The notes below the pieces were generated by a model. It saw only the letters and a list, made by a program, of their open reading frames with translations, was not told where the DNA came from and did not search any database. From Heracleum sosnowskyi (Eukaryota; Streptophyta; Magnoliopsida; Apiales; Apiaceae), in assembly GCA_030848705.1 (NCBI GenBank), contig CM061238.1, forward strand, positions 27,248,655-27,312,654: a stretch of 64,000 nucleotides of DNA, in the 5' to 3' direction. Below, piece by piece: positions 1-10,660 of the stretch (position 1 is the stretch's first letter; every line of letters starts with the position of its first letter). A program made the position numbers and the translations under genes.

Positions 1-300
1 ATGTTAAGACAGCAATGGTCTGTGGCTGTCCGCAAAGGGTACTACCAAGTACCACAAGGTCTACTGTAAGATATTCGATTACTGAACAAATTCAGTCTTA
101 GGAATAAGTAAGATCGGCACACACAAACAGATATATTGATAAACTGTAACTGGTACAGATGCAGTTGCTCAATCCGCAAATAAGAACATGTATATGCATG
201 GTGCATGCATGAACTGCGGACAAGTACTACTGCGCCACTTCTTTATACAATCATAACTAGCATGCATATATAACAGATATCATGGTTGTGAACCTAATTA

Positions 301-621
301 TTAGGCATATCTACGCACAGGGAGTTTCTTGGTGTTTGGGTAATCGACAATCACCGTGCCATTGAATATCCTGGCTGCCTCGTAGCAATCGATAGTAGCT
401 GTAGCTGTCGCGACCTTAGCCTCCGGAACAGGAACAAGCACCTGATAAACATGTGGTTTCTGTGGTTGCCGCTGATACATATTCATATACCGATCATGTT
501 GTTTTGGAATTGGAAGTGGTGGCTGTGACGGTGCTTTTCCTTTCTTTCTCTCAAAGAATTCATCCAACATAGCAAAGCCTTCATGCGCAGCTTTCACAAG
601 GTTCGACTTGCTTGGTGCCAT
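301..621 (-). CDS. Small hypothetical plant protein, 106 aa
   Basis: I do not recognise this protein. It is a single uninterrupted frame of 106 residues that opens with MAPSKSNLVKAAHEGF, continues through a basic and proline/glutamine-rich middle (about residues 26-56) and ends in a compact part containing YEAARIFNG and VIVDYP. There is no signal peptide or membrane segment, so a soluble protein is expected. Codon use looks genic, with no frameshift or stop. A TATA-like run lies 76-85 bp upstream of the start codon on the same strand, which fits a short 5' leader. The first half has the look of small eudicot proteins of unknown function with a conserved 'EGF..LDEF' N-terminus, but that is from memory. 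No neighbour suggests a function; the next host gene lies 2.6 kb away. Confidence 0.6.
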   Translation of the reverse strand: MAPSKSNLVKAAHEGFAMLDEFFERKKGKAPSQPPLPIPKQHDRYMNMYQRQPQKPHVYQVLVPVPEAKVATATATIDCYEAARIFNGTVIVDYPNTKKLPVRRYA

Positions 622-696
622 ATCTCTCTATATATCAAAAAAGCAAGGTTTATAAGTTTGTATTTGTGGTGCATGTAGTACTATAACCCAAAGCCA

Positions 697-706
697 TATA
701 TATATA
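697..706 (-). promoter_or_regulatory. TATA-like box for the small gene at 301-621
   Basis: A ten-base alternating TATATATATA run lies 76-85 bp upstream of the minus-strand start codon. This is a plausible core promoter position. The site is AT-rich by chance in this region, so support is positional only. Confidence 0.35.
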
Positions 707-821
707 GAAGGCTTATCAATAATGTGAAGTGCATGTGAACTAATAAAAGAGCAGTTCGCGATCTTTTTAAAGTGATATATGATTCCTTCAAGATAGACAT
801 GAAGCTTGACGATCAAATGAA

Positions 822-3130
822 TATTGAAGGAATTTAGATGTAGAAAAGAAACTCTTAATAATAGTTATTCCTCTCCTAATGAACTACGCTTTTGCGTATT
901 AAACTAGTACTGCAAAAATATTCCACGTGAATACTGATATTGCTAATACTATAATAGTATTTCTAAGAAAAATAAACTCTTGCAGCATAACTATAAAATA
1001 AAATATATATGCTTGCGTGCATGAGATTCGATCCGTTCTAAAGAAGCATAACTTTTAATGTTTAGCAATGATTCGAAGCATGTAAAATATAGAATTTCCG
1101 GTCCTAGCAGGCAAAAGGAGGAAATGGATACTCAATTCACTGTGAGTAAACAAATTTTCATACTCAATTTCTTAGATACATATAAAATTCTGCAAAAAAC
1201 TGTTTTCGATGAAAATCGTATATACGCCTCAGAGGTAGACCTTGACAATTCATTCGTGTCATGTAATTTCATATTTCGTATATATACATGAATGTTAAAC
1301 ATAAAATTGACCAGTTTAGGTCCGTGTACATTTCGTATCATGTACTTTTCGTGTCATGTCGTTTACCTAAAGGGTAAACTCAAAATCGACACTAAATCTC
1401 GATCGTTTACTTTCGTGTCGTGTATTGAAAATGCAAATACAAACATTAAATTTTCGTGTCGTTTCATGTCGTGTTTTCGTACCGGTGTCGTAAATTATCA
1501 AATCTACTCCGAGAGAGATTTTTCATATTTTTCCATCTTTCCAGATCCACCCTACTACAATGTTCCCATGGTTTTTGGCGCGTAGGTAGAAGAATATGTG
1601 AATTATATTTTAAATAACACTCACTCTGCCTTCGATTTTTTATTACTATGAGGTTATTTTGGAGAAGGCAGACTCATAATTATTAGCTTTTATATTTAGT
1701 GGCTTGCACTGTATCATGTTAATATTAACATATTTTCGGCTAATTCCAAGATAATTTTTATCAACTTTGTGGAGATAAGAGGGACACTACAAAAGCCGAA
1801 TAGCGGTTTCTGTTTCTCAATAGTTCATTTTTTACGAGTAAACCAATCAAAATATAATATGTATCATCATTTTGTAAAAAAAATTGTACCAAATTATGCC
1901 TCTAGAATTTTTCATTTTTTATCTCAAGTGGTAGTGACGATGTGTTGGGGGAAGGGTTGTTTTGTGTCTTTCTAATTTTTTGTTGCGTCTCTTTGTGAAC
2001 TTGGTGGTTTTAAAAATTAATACTAGTTCTAACAAATTATGTTTAAAATTCAGTAATTAATCGAATTTAATGATTGATTAATTGTTAAACTTTGACTAAT
2101 GATTCGATTTTGCAAAAATCGGGTCACATTTATTTTTTGCAAATATTGATTAAAAAACAACAAAAACCGGTGTAGTCGGTCAAAAAATCGGGTAACTCAG
2201 TCAAAATACTAGTAAAAATGATATTAAAAATTTTAAAAGGTAAAACTTAAATAAAAAATAAAAAAAAATATTATTTTTGTATATAAAATTACTATTTTAT
2301 ATGACTTAATCACGAATTTTCTTAAGTTTTTTAATCTCAAATTAACCCAATTCAAAAGTTTGATGTTAGAAATTTTATTTATCCCAATCATACAATATTT
2401 TTAATTATAGTGTTCTAACTACAATTCCCATAAACAGCAGCTCAATGGTTGCATGAGAAACTGTGGGAGTCGCCTACAAAACTTTTTCTTTCTTGGTCCT
2501 CTTGGTTTATTAGAATAAGGTCCTCCACATATTTATATAGAGTGAGTTTCAATCAGATAACATTATTTTTCCTTACCAATTGCTTGTTGATCCAACCGTA
2601 TCTCCCTTGCTCCTTCTACGAAATGTGAATAGTTCAAAAATGTGAGTGTGTTTAACTATTAAAAAGAAATATAATCTTTTGATTAAGCTTATAGTTACAG
2701 GGGTTGTGTAACATTCTATGATCTATCTAGCAAAGAGAGAGACCATTTAACAAAGGTCGCGAAGACATGATTTATGAATTTTATGCGAAGAATATCCAAT
2801 CCATAAATTGCTCTGATGAATCATCTCATAGATATATTCAAATCTTTCTTCTTTGCTTTCAGAACTTTAGTCTATTTGATAGAAATATTCAATGACCCAA
2901 GGCATTATTATAGTGTTACTTTTGAATTGTGCATATCAAGTGTCTTTGATATTCCATCCCCATTGGAATTTGGAAGCACAAGTGTCTATTAATTTCACGG
3001 TTTTAAGATATTGATGTTGTTCTTAATTTAGTGATGCTATAAAATGTATGAATGTTAGTATCCTAATATCGTCCTCACATAAAATGTACGATGCTGGCTG
3101 AAGTATTCTATTTTTGTCATGCCTTTACTT
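822..3130. other. Intergenic, AT-rich, no supported gene
   Basis: Only short, compositionally biased frames occur here and none resembles a known protein. The left part holds the CGTGTC-rich patch listed separately. The part from about 2000 to 2400 is very AT-rich with A/T homopolymers. The final 500 bp form the upstream region of pectin methylesterase gene 1. Confidence 0.5.
1255..1497. repeat. Degenerate CGTGTC/TTTCGTGTC motif cluster
   Basis: About nine irregularly spaced variants of TTTCGTGTC or CATGTCGT occur in about 240 bp, for example around 1338-1360, 1410-1420, 1455-1475 and 1480-1495. Spacing is not constant, so this is a dispersed-motif patch, not a satellite. It is probably a decayed transposon end. 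No terminal repeats were found. Confidence 0.4.
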
Positions 3131-3135
3131 TTGAT

Positions 3136-3142
3136 TATAAAT
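3136..3142 (+). promoter_or_regulatory. TATA box of pectin methylesterase gene 1
   Basis: TATAAAT lies 86-92 bp upstream of the ATG at 3228, on the same strand, a normal plant position for a short 5' leader. Confidence 0.45.
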
Positions 3143-3227
3143 GTACATCCTGTTGAAGGATGAACGTATCCATTGAGACTTAATTACACCGGCTGTATTT
3201 GCGTCTTCTCAACGAGGGGAGGCAGAT

Positions 3228-5253
3228 ATGGCGAAACAAAAGATTGCAGTCATCAGCGTTTGTTCGATATTATTGTTAGCAATGGTGGTTGCGGTGACTT
3301 TCAACACTAACAACTCTAACAATGCCGAAGATTCCACTAGTACCAAAACCACTGTGGGAACATCTACGTCCAACAAGGCAATTCTAGACATTTGTCGTCC
3401 AACAGATTACAAAACGACCTGTGAAAATAGCCTAATGTCCGAGGCTGCCAATGCCACTGATCCAAAAGAATTAATCAAGGCTGCTTTTACGGTTACTGAG
3501 AAGGAAATAAGGGATGCAATTACCAAGTCTACCTTGCTTCAAAAAGCAGAGAAAGATCCCAGCACGGCTGATGCCTTCGAAATTTGTCACGAGGTTCTAG
3601 GTGGCGCTATTGATGATCTGTATCGCTCTTTTGAGAAATTTGATATCTCTGATATTGAAAAATGGGATGATTATGCTTACGATCTTAAAATATGGCTGTC
3701 TGGAACTGTGGCCTACCAAGAGACTTGCCTGGAAGGCTTCCAAAAAGCAGCAAGTGAAACGGGAGATAAAGTGAAGGAATTGTTGAAGACTTCACGTGAG
3801 CTCACTGTTAATGCGCTTGCCATTATTGATGATCTTACCAAAGCCTATGCATCCTTAACAGGCTCCAATCGCAGACTTCTTTCTTCTGATGAAATGTGCA
3901 ACGTCTATAACAGGCGCAGACTTTTTGCTACTGACGCACCTGCCGCGGCACCCGCGACACCTGCCGCGGCACCTACCACATCTGCGACACCTTCCGGGGC
4001 ACCTACGACATCTGCGACACCTTCCGGGGCACCTGCAACACCTACCGGGGCACCTGCTGGGGCAGCAGCTACACCTGCTGGGGCAGCAGCTACACCTGCT
4101 GGTACACCTGTTGAGGCACGTCCCATGGCAGACAAATCGCAGGCTAATGTTGTTGTTGCTCAGGACGGGTCAGGAAAGTACAAAACTATAACTGAAGCCC
4201 TGAAGGCTATGCCTCCTGGAAACACGAAGCCCTATATTATCTATGTCAAAGCTGGTGTTTATCAAGAATATTTACTCATTGACAAGACTATGAGCAATCT
4301 TGTATTGCTCGGTGATGGACCAGTAGAAACCAAAATCACTGGCAACAAGAGCGTTATTCACGATCATCTCCAAACATATCATACTTCAACCGTGGGTATG
4401 TTATTCAGAAATGATGAATGCAACACTTTAATATTTATATTGACCTTGCTGTGTCCTGTATGCTGTGTATTTCTTTTCATTTTTGTGTTCCCTTAGTTTC
4501 TTTAGTCAAAAGTTAGAAGTTAAGTTTCTAATCTATTGACAATATCTTAATACAGGAGTTGATGCATTTTCATTTACTGCTAGAGACATATGTTTTGAGA
4601 ACACTGCAGGAAATTCAGGGGAACAAGCTGTTGCGTTACGTGTTTCCTCAGATCAAGCAGTCTTTCACAATTGTCACATTGATGGTTATCAAGACACTCT
4701 CTATGCTCATGCTCACCGTCAATTCTATCGTGATTGCACCATCTCAGGTACAATTGATTTCATCTTTGGAGACGCTGCAGCAGTGTTCCAGAACTGCAGC
4801 ATTGTGATCAAGAAACCTGGTCCAAACCAGGCCTGTATGGTCACAGCTCATGGACGAAAATTTGATTACGAAGCTACTGGATATGTCCTCCAAAACTGTA
4901 ACATCGCAGCAGATGCTGAGGCTGCTGGAGGGACATTCAAATCGTTCCTTGGAAGGCCCTGGAGAGAATATGCAAAAACCATTTTTATGTACTCAAAGAT
5001 TGATTCTATAATCCAACCGCAAGGGTGGGAACCATGGCCACCAAATCTATTCATGGATACTTGTTGGTATTCCGAATACGAGAACACTGGACCTGCTGCA
5101 GTGCAAGCTAGCAGAGTGACATGGAAAGGTATAAAGCATGTTACTAAGGAAGAAGCTGAAGCTTTTTTACCAGGAAAATTCCTTCGAGGCGACGATTGGA
5201 TTCCTGCTACAGGGGTGCCATATAATCCTGGCGTTATCACTTCTGCTGCCTAG
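3228..5253 (+). CDS. Type-I pectin methylesterase with PMEI pro-domain (gene 1)
   Basis: This encodes pectinesterase, which de-methylesterifies homogalacturonan in the cell wall. There are two exons, 3228-4395 and 4556-5253. The 160-bp phase-1 intron has a GTATGT donor and TACAG acceptor, giving about 621 aa. A hydrophobic N-terminal signal or anchor (residues about 5-25) is followed by a PMEI domain with all four cysteines (DICRPTDYKTTC, FEICHEV, QETCLEG). RRLL and RRRLF processing-type motifs follow, then a 60-residue Ala/Pro/Thr repeat linker, then the catalytic domain. The catalytic set is complete: AGVYQEY, EQAVALRV, YQDTLY, DFIFGDA and LGRPW. Family knowledge says the PMEI part is cleaved at RRLL-type sites before secretion. 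Gene 2 at 23963 is a paralogue with its intron at the same place. The unusual feature is the expanded linker. The frame running past 4395 is intron read-through, not coding. Confidence 0.93.
3937..4119 (+). repeat. In-frame Ala/Pro/Thr linker repeats in PME gene 1
   Basis: Imperfect tandem codon repeats lie between the PMEI and PME domains. Variants of ACACCTGCTGGGGCAGCAGCT and of ACATCTGCGACACCTTCC alternate, encoding units such as TTSATPSGAP and GAAATPA. Copies differ by synonymous and non-synonymous changes, which fits slippage or unequal exchange inside a linker under little constraint. Confidence 0.75.
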
Positions 5254-5654
5254 TTGTCTATAATGGCTTAATGGAATTACGTACATAAATAGTCTCAGAG
5301 TATCGTTAAAAGATCATAACCAAGTTTTTATACATTGGAACTATGTTGTGCATAAATGCCATTGTAACTTATACCAACTACATTGTAATAGAGTTGGTGT
5401 ATTAGAAATTTTCAGTTTTCTTTGTAATACTTTCATTCTGTATTGATTTATCTTAACAACGTTTTGCAAGTCCCATCGCTTATATATTAATTTTTGCATC
5501 ACTAAACAGAACGATAGCATGAACATCATTTATTAATTAGACTAACAGAGTCGGCCTAATCTATCTGTGAAGAAGTGAATACAATTTTATCTTATTTAGT
5601 GTTATTACAAAGATGACATACAACAAGTGCAGCTTTCTAATTATTTTGAAAATT
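5254..5654. other. 3' flank of PME gene 1
   Basis: AT-rich untranslated and intergenic sequence between the PME stop and the gypsy LTR. It contains several TAATA/AATAAA-like stretches that could direct polyadenylation, but no clearly best site. No other gene is visible. Confidence 0.45.
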
Positions 5655-7210
5655 TGTGATGCATCTCGAGGTCCAAATAAGAATGGTAAACGCTCGATTT
5701 TTCGAATTATTAATTTTAATTTAAAATATAAATAAAAATAGATTTTTTATTCAATAAATATAAATATTAACAAAAGTCAAATCAGCGGTCAAAGTCAATT
5801 ATTCGAAAACATAAAATTAGAATTGCGGCTCCACAATTCCAATAATCAATATATTGCATTTAACAAAAAGTAATCTAATATCACGATAAATCTTATTTAA
5901 CAAATTACATCAAATCATGTAGTACCAGATTCACGCATTTACATCCATATTTTCAATAAGTTTCCAAAATCAAAACCTAAAATGTTAGAAAAGAGTGAGC
6001 TACACAGCTCAGCAAGTAACAGATTAACTTACAGATATTCTCAAAAATTAATGGGTGTTTTAGCAAAACAAATTTGCTCAAAACAATAATAATTTTAAAA
6101 ACCTTTAAAAAAACAAATCCATCCCAAAGTTCATATTTTCAAAATCCATAAAAGAAACAGAATTAAAACAGAAACGAAATTCTTATAAATACCACAATCT
6201 TGCTATACGGTCACACTTTCCCATTAGTCGGGATCTTATTCTTATTCTTATATGTCCGTTTTCACGGTTTAGGCTGCTCCCATTTCGCTCTGTTCCCTGG
6301 GATTGGCTTTGGGCCTTTCCTGAGCTCTTGGGGAAGATCAGCCTGTTATCCGGCATCTAAAGTTCAATAATTACGCGCCCTTGATAAGTATCTAAAATTG
6401 CACACTTGTGCGTCTACTAAGGTTATCTAAGACTAGTTCCGAAACTATAGAGTAAATTACGAACGGGTTCGATAATGTAAAAACTGGGTTTCAAAGATTC
6501 TTGATTCTTATATTGTATACAGTCCGAAACAATATATCTTATATCTTATACGAAATTTGAAAATTTGTAGAATTAAAATATTTTTTTCGAAAATAAAAGT
6601 AAGTCAAAAAGTACTTATCTGGTGGCCGACTCAAAACCGAAAATAAACACACCAACAATCCTAAAAATTTAATTAATAAACACAAAACTATTAATCATTT
6701 AATTAACGCATGATTTTTTATACATGTAAAATATGTTTAACAATAAAACATCCACTCTAAATAAATTAAGAACCTGATTAGAGGCTTAAGCAATAAAATA
6801 AATAAATTGAAAACAAATCAGAAGCATGTTTGCACGAATAAATTATTAAAACCGAAGAGAAGAGGTAGAACGTACCTGTGCGAATAAAAATCTGTGTGGC
6901 ACCTTTAGCAACTCTATGAGAATTATTATATGAGCGTGTTACCCTAAATTTAATTAGATAATTTTACACCTTACTTCTAAATTATCTGTAACTCCTCCCA
7001 GTAATACTAAAAATATAAATATTTTATAGATATAATTAACTTAAATAAAAGATATCGATTCTCTAAAATATATTCACGCTTCTTTACACTAATAACAAAT
7101 CTTATCCTGAATCAAATAACTTGTACGAAAATAAATTTTAATAAAATAAATATTAAAAAAATTACTTAAATATTTAATATCTATAATAAAAAGAATTACT
7201 GGGTTTTACA
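5655..7210 (-). repeat. Ty3/gypsy-type LTR, minus orientation (1.56 kb)
   Basis: Read on the minus strand, the sequence begins TGTAAAACCC at 7210, immediately after a purine-rich tract (TTTTAAGGAGGGAAGAA at 7211-7227). That tract is a typical polypurine tract of plant chromovirus-like gypsy elements. The most likely far end is GATGCATCACA at 5655, giving a TG...CA unit of 1556 bp that is AT-rich and non-coding. A 5-bp target duplication cannot be tested because the other end of the element is missing. The exact 5655 boundary is inferred from the TG/CA rule only. Confidence 0.5.
6256..6351 (-). other. Chimeric plastid 23S rDNA-derived fragments (NUPT-like)
   Basis: Two blocks read, on the minus strand, as plastid 23S rRNA. 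6256-6290 corresponds to the 5' domain (GAGCGAAATGGGAGCAGCC onward, 35 bp). 6322-6351 corresponds to domain V (GGATAACAGGCTGATCTTCC onward, 30 bp). They are separated by 31 bp of unassigned sequence. On the rRNA-sense strand the domain V block precedes the 5'-domain block, so the order is permuted relative to a real rRNA gene. This is a rearranged scrap, not an rRNA gene. Matching is from memory of the conserved plastid sequence. It lies within the putative gypsy LTR. Confidence 0.6.
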
Positions 7211-7432
7211 TTCTTCCCTCCTTAAAAGAATTTGGGCCAAATTCTCAAAAATAATAAAATAAGCATAGTTCAAAAGAAATTGTGCCTTAATTACGATAGT
7301 TGTCACGAATTGAAGTGAGCTGAAATACACGTTCATTGTGCAATGACAACACGCACCTATGTTCGAGCGACAGTCCTTGTCTGGATGATTCTTACTGCAC
7401 CTCGAACACTTTTCTCGATCACCCTGGCCTCT
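7211..7432 (-). pseudogene. Gypsy gag zinc-knuckle remnant fused to element 3' end
   Basis: On the minus strand a short frame entering from 7432 reads KCSRCSKNHPDKDC then GACCHC, which is the gag nucleocapsid pattern of plant gypsy elements (CxxCGKxHxGxC...GxCFxCG). Right after the second CxxC the similarity stops and unrelated sequence leads within about 130 bp to the polypurine tract and LTR. Protease, reverse transcriptase and integrase are therefore all missing: the element has an internal deletion joining gag to its 3' end. Its upstream side is cut by the CACTA terminus at 7433. Confidence 0.6.
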
Positions 7433-8215
7433 CACTACGCCTTAGATGGCCGGAATATGCAAAACACACCTACTGTTATCTTAGACACGATTTATGTTGC
7501 ATCAGGCCAAAGGTAACGCACTTTTACCATTTCATCCGTCAATGTTACCTTTGACATAAAATGCAACGCTTTACTTCTCAATGGTAACACAGGGCAAAGT
7601 AATACATTAGGCCAATAGAGTAACACTAAATCAAACAAATGCAACACAAGAAGCGTGTTACCTCAGCCTAACCAGGTGCCTGGGGTATGTCACGTCACTT
7701 GTGGGGCCCACAAGTGGGGCCCACAACAAAATGCCACGTCACCAGGTGCCACGTCACATGTGGGGTCCACAATAAAATGTCACATTACATGTGGGCCCAC
7801 AGAACGGCCACGTCATCTGGTGCCACGTCACATTTGGGGCCCACATGTTGGCCCACAGAATTACCATGTCACCAGGTGCCATGTCACCTGTGGGGCCCAC
7901 AGAATTGCCATGTCATCAGGTGCCACGTCGCTTGTGGGGCCCACAATATTGCCACGTCACCTGTGGCTCCCACTGTGCCACATCACTTGTGGGGCCCACT
8001 TGTGGGACCCACAATATTGCCCCGTCACATGTGGGTCCCAGTGTGCCACGTCACCAATAGGTCCCACTTTAGTGCCACGTCACTGGTGGACCCCAGATTC
8101 TATTGCAACACTAAATCTTTTGCTAATGAAACACTAGATATTGTTATAAATAGCTAATGTAACACTAATTCTACGTACTAGGGCAACAGAAAATGAAATA
8201 TTACAAAATTAGTAA
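7433..8215 (-). repeat. CACTA terminus and subterminal repeat region
   Basis: Starting from CACTAC at 7433, short variants of GGTAACGC, GTAACAC and TGCAACAC recur in both orientations at 7510-7660 and again at 8100-8240, flanking a GC-rich tandem array. Subterminal repeats of this kind are the binding sites for the DNA-binding protein (TNPA in maize Spm) of CACTA systems. The assignment to that role is by analogy. Confidence 0.55.
7672..8097. repeat. GC-rich tandem array with TGTGGGGCCCACA and TGCCACGTCAC units
   Basis: About ten irregular units of roughly 35-50 bp alternate a near-palindrome TGTGGGGCCCACA (for example 7697-7709, 7890-7903, 7934-7947, 7987-7999) with a TGCCACGTCAC element (for example 7736-7746, 7814-7824, 7923-7930, 8045-8055). 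GC content is far above the surroundings. The frames that cross it are by-products of the repeat. The palindrome matches the published class-I TCP consensus GTGGGNCCCAC, and the second element carries an ACGT core. Confidence 0.75.
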
Positions 8216-8333
8216 TAATAGCAACTGCAACACTTAAATTCAAAAAATTCCAAGACCTGGTTGGTTCATAATCAGATCCCTTTACAAAATAAACCAACCA
8301 ATTCAAAGTACAAAGTAATACAATTCCAACAGT

Positions 8334-8442
8334 CATCCAAAGCCTAACCAAAATATATTCCAACTCCAATCATCCAAAGCCTAACCAAAATATATTCTAA
8401 CTCCACCAAGTCATCCAACTCCACCAAGTCATCCAACTCCTC
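8334..8442. repeat. Short direct repeats (37 bp and 18 bp units)
   Basis: A 37-bp unit beginning CATCCAAAGCCTAACC occurs at 8334-8370 and again at 8371-8407 with one or two changes. It is followed by two copies of an 18-bp unit ending CATCCAACTCCACC. The array is local, non-coding and inside the CACTA element. Confidence 0.7.
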
Positions 8443-10364
8443 CTATCATTCACCCCAAAACTACGCCACTCCACCATAATATCATCCACCATAATTACCA
8501 CAAAGTACCAAGAAACAAAAGATAGAGTACAAAATATAAATTACGACAAAAGATAACCAAAGTTTTAAAACCATGTCCATGCTACTACTGTAAACATATA
8601 AGAAACTAAGTGGAAGTCCCGACAGTGAACGGGGTTGCATTTTCATCATGTTCACTTGGAACAGTAGCACAACAGTCAGTAGCACAATAGTCTACAATGT
8701 CCATATTCAACCCGGGATTAGCTTTTGCTAGCTTTTTCAGCAACAGTGTCATGTTATCTTGGACCTTCTTGTTCACCTTTGCTTCCAATTCAACCTCTAG
8801 ATCTCGTTTTATCTTTTCAGTTACATCATCCAAAAAAGGGTCATCAACAGGAGCCGAAGCCGATGCCAAACTTGCAGTTTTACCATGCCTTCCTTTTAGC
8901 CATTCTTGACCATGAGACTTGCCATTAGTAATCAGTTCAGATGCATCCTCACCTACAGCCACCTTCTTCTTAATCTCAATCTACAAGAAGCAAATGTGTG
9001 AATCAAGTTAGTCATTCAATTATACAACGCAAGCACCTACATGTTTGTTTTTAGGTGTACTTTGCGACAAAATTTCAATATTATATTGATGTTATATAGT
9101 ATTTTCTACCAAATAAATCTGACCAAATAAACCAACACTGAAAGCCTTTCTATATCTCTTAAGTTGTAAAAGAAATTCGACTAAATAAACCATTCTTGAT
9201 TTGTAAGTATCAAAACAAATAAAGTACTTACAATTCTTTTTTTGATTTCAGTTATATTAGTCTTGTATGTTCGACCTTCTTCTCGCTCATGAGAATCCAA
9301 ATAAACTTGAGCGTCTGATGGCAAGCCAAGGTCAGGATTACCCTTTTTTTTGTTATAAAACAAAGAGAATAAGGTTATCCAAGCTCATTGTTTACACTTA
9401 CTACAAGAATGAATAATATTCAAAATTATATGTTCTTAAGCTTGATTGTTTGATAAATTTAAGCATATTAGTTTCAATTTATGTGCAGTTAACTTAGTAA
9501 TTAGCATTATAATAAATTTATCCGCAAAAAAAGGTAATGTGCACAAAGAAAGACACGCCAGATTCTCTCTAACTTGTGCTATACTGTTGGGACCCAGAGT
9601 GTGTGTGTCAGTTACTGAAGCACGACGTACTTCATTTTCCTCTGCTAATTCCTGTCAACACAAAAAATACTCATTGTACAATTTTGTTTTGATAATATTT
9701 TAATTAGTCAAAAAAAGAAGGCCTAATTAGTAAAAAAAATCACAATAATCAGATTGAAAATGTGTATTAGAATACCTTAACTGCCTCATCTCCCCAATAT
9801 TTCACCAACATCTTAAAATCCTCCAAAGGAATCGTATTCGGCCTATTTGCCATCCTGTCATCGTCAGTTTCATACTTTTTGTAATACTTCTTCTTCACAA
9901 CGAGATTTGTACACCCTCCAAGATGTACTAAGTGTCTTGTCCACCTAGTGGCGCCCGTTATCTGGAATTATATAACGGTCCTATAATATATTAAACAAAA
10001 AATTGATTAATTCAGTGCATAAACATGAAAATGAATTGAAACTAAAGTTTTGGTAATAGTGTTTACCCTAGTATAGTCCCACATTTTCTTCTTCAGTTGA
10101 GCAGGAACAAGACGCCAATTGACGTAAGTAAGCGACACATTGTCCTTTGCAAGTGTCCCCGGAAAATTACTAAGCTCTCTCAATAATTTACGGTTTCTTG
10201 AAACCGGCTGACCTCGTTTGTTCAGAAAAATGACTGGTCTTTCATTGATATCTCTTGTGTGAACTTTGATCATTTTTGTCCTTCATTTCCATTTTCTAGG
10301 AGCTATCACTTCATATACCAGTTACACATAAAAAAGCATTAGAATATGAATATAATTTCTAAGT

Positions 10365-10660
10365 ATTTAGACCTCAGAAAAAATGTATATTTTTTCTCAA
10401 TATTTATACTCAGTAAAAATGTATATTTTTTCTAAGTATTTATATAGAAAATTGTATATTTTCTAAGTATTTATATGGTAAAATATAATGTATATTTTTC
10501 TAATGTATTTATATGGAAAAATGTATATTTTTCTAAGTATTTATACTCAGTAAAAATGTATATTTTTTTAAGTATTTATATGGAAAAATGTATATTTTTC
10601 TAAGTATTTATACTCAGAAAAAATGTATATTTTTTCTAAGTATAAAATACTCGGAAAAAC
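10365..10660. repeat. AT-rich minisatellite, unit about 33-36 bp
   Basis: About nine imperfect copies of a unit TGTATATTTTTCTAAGTATT followed by TATACTCAGTAAAAA or TATATGGAAAAA run head to tail. Two variant unit ends (CTCAG and ATGGA) are interspersed. The array lies in an intron-like gap between exons of the CACTA second gene. Confidence 0.75.

Noticed and set aside
1058..1585. Short plus-strand frames of 77 and 97 codons
   Set aside because: They overlap the CGTGTC motif patch and show no conserved features, so chance is likely.
4396..4496. Hydrophobic C-terminal extension of PME gene 1 exon 1
   Set aside because: It is intron read-through. A GTATGT donor at 4396 and TACAG acceptor before 4556 restore the conserved PME frame.
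6256..6351. An rRNA gene
   Set aside because: Only about 65 bp match plastid 23S rRNA, in permuted order, inside a transposon LTR.
7655..8157. Overlapping Cys/His-rich frames, or a CRISPR-like array
   Set aside because: All three plus frames are open because of the GC-rich tandem repeat. Units vary in length and are contiguous without unique spacers, and this is a plant CACTA subterminal region, so it is neither a protein nor a CRISPR.
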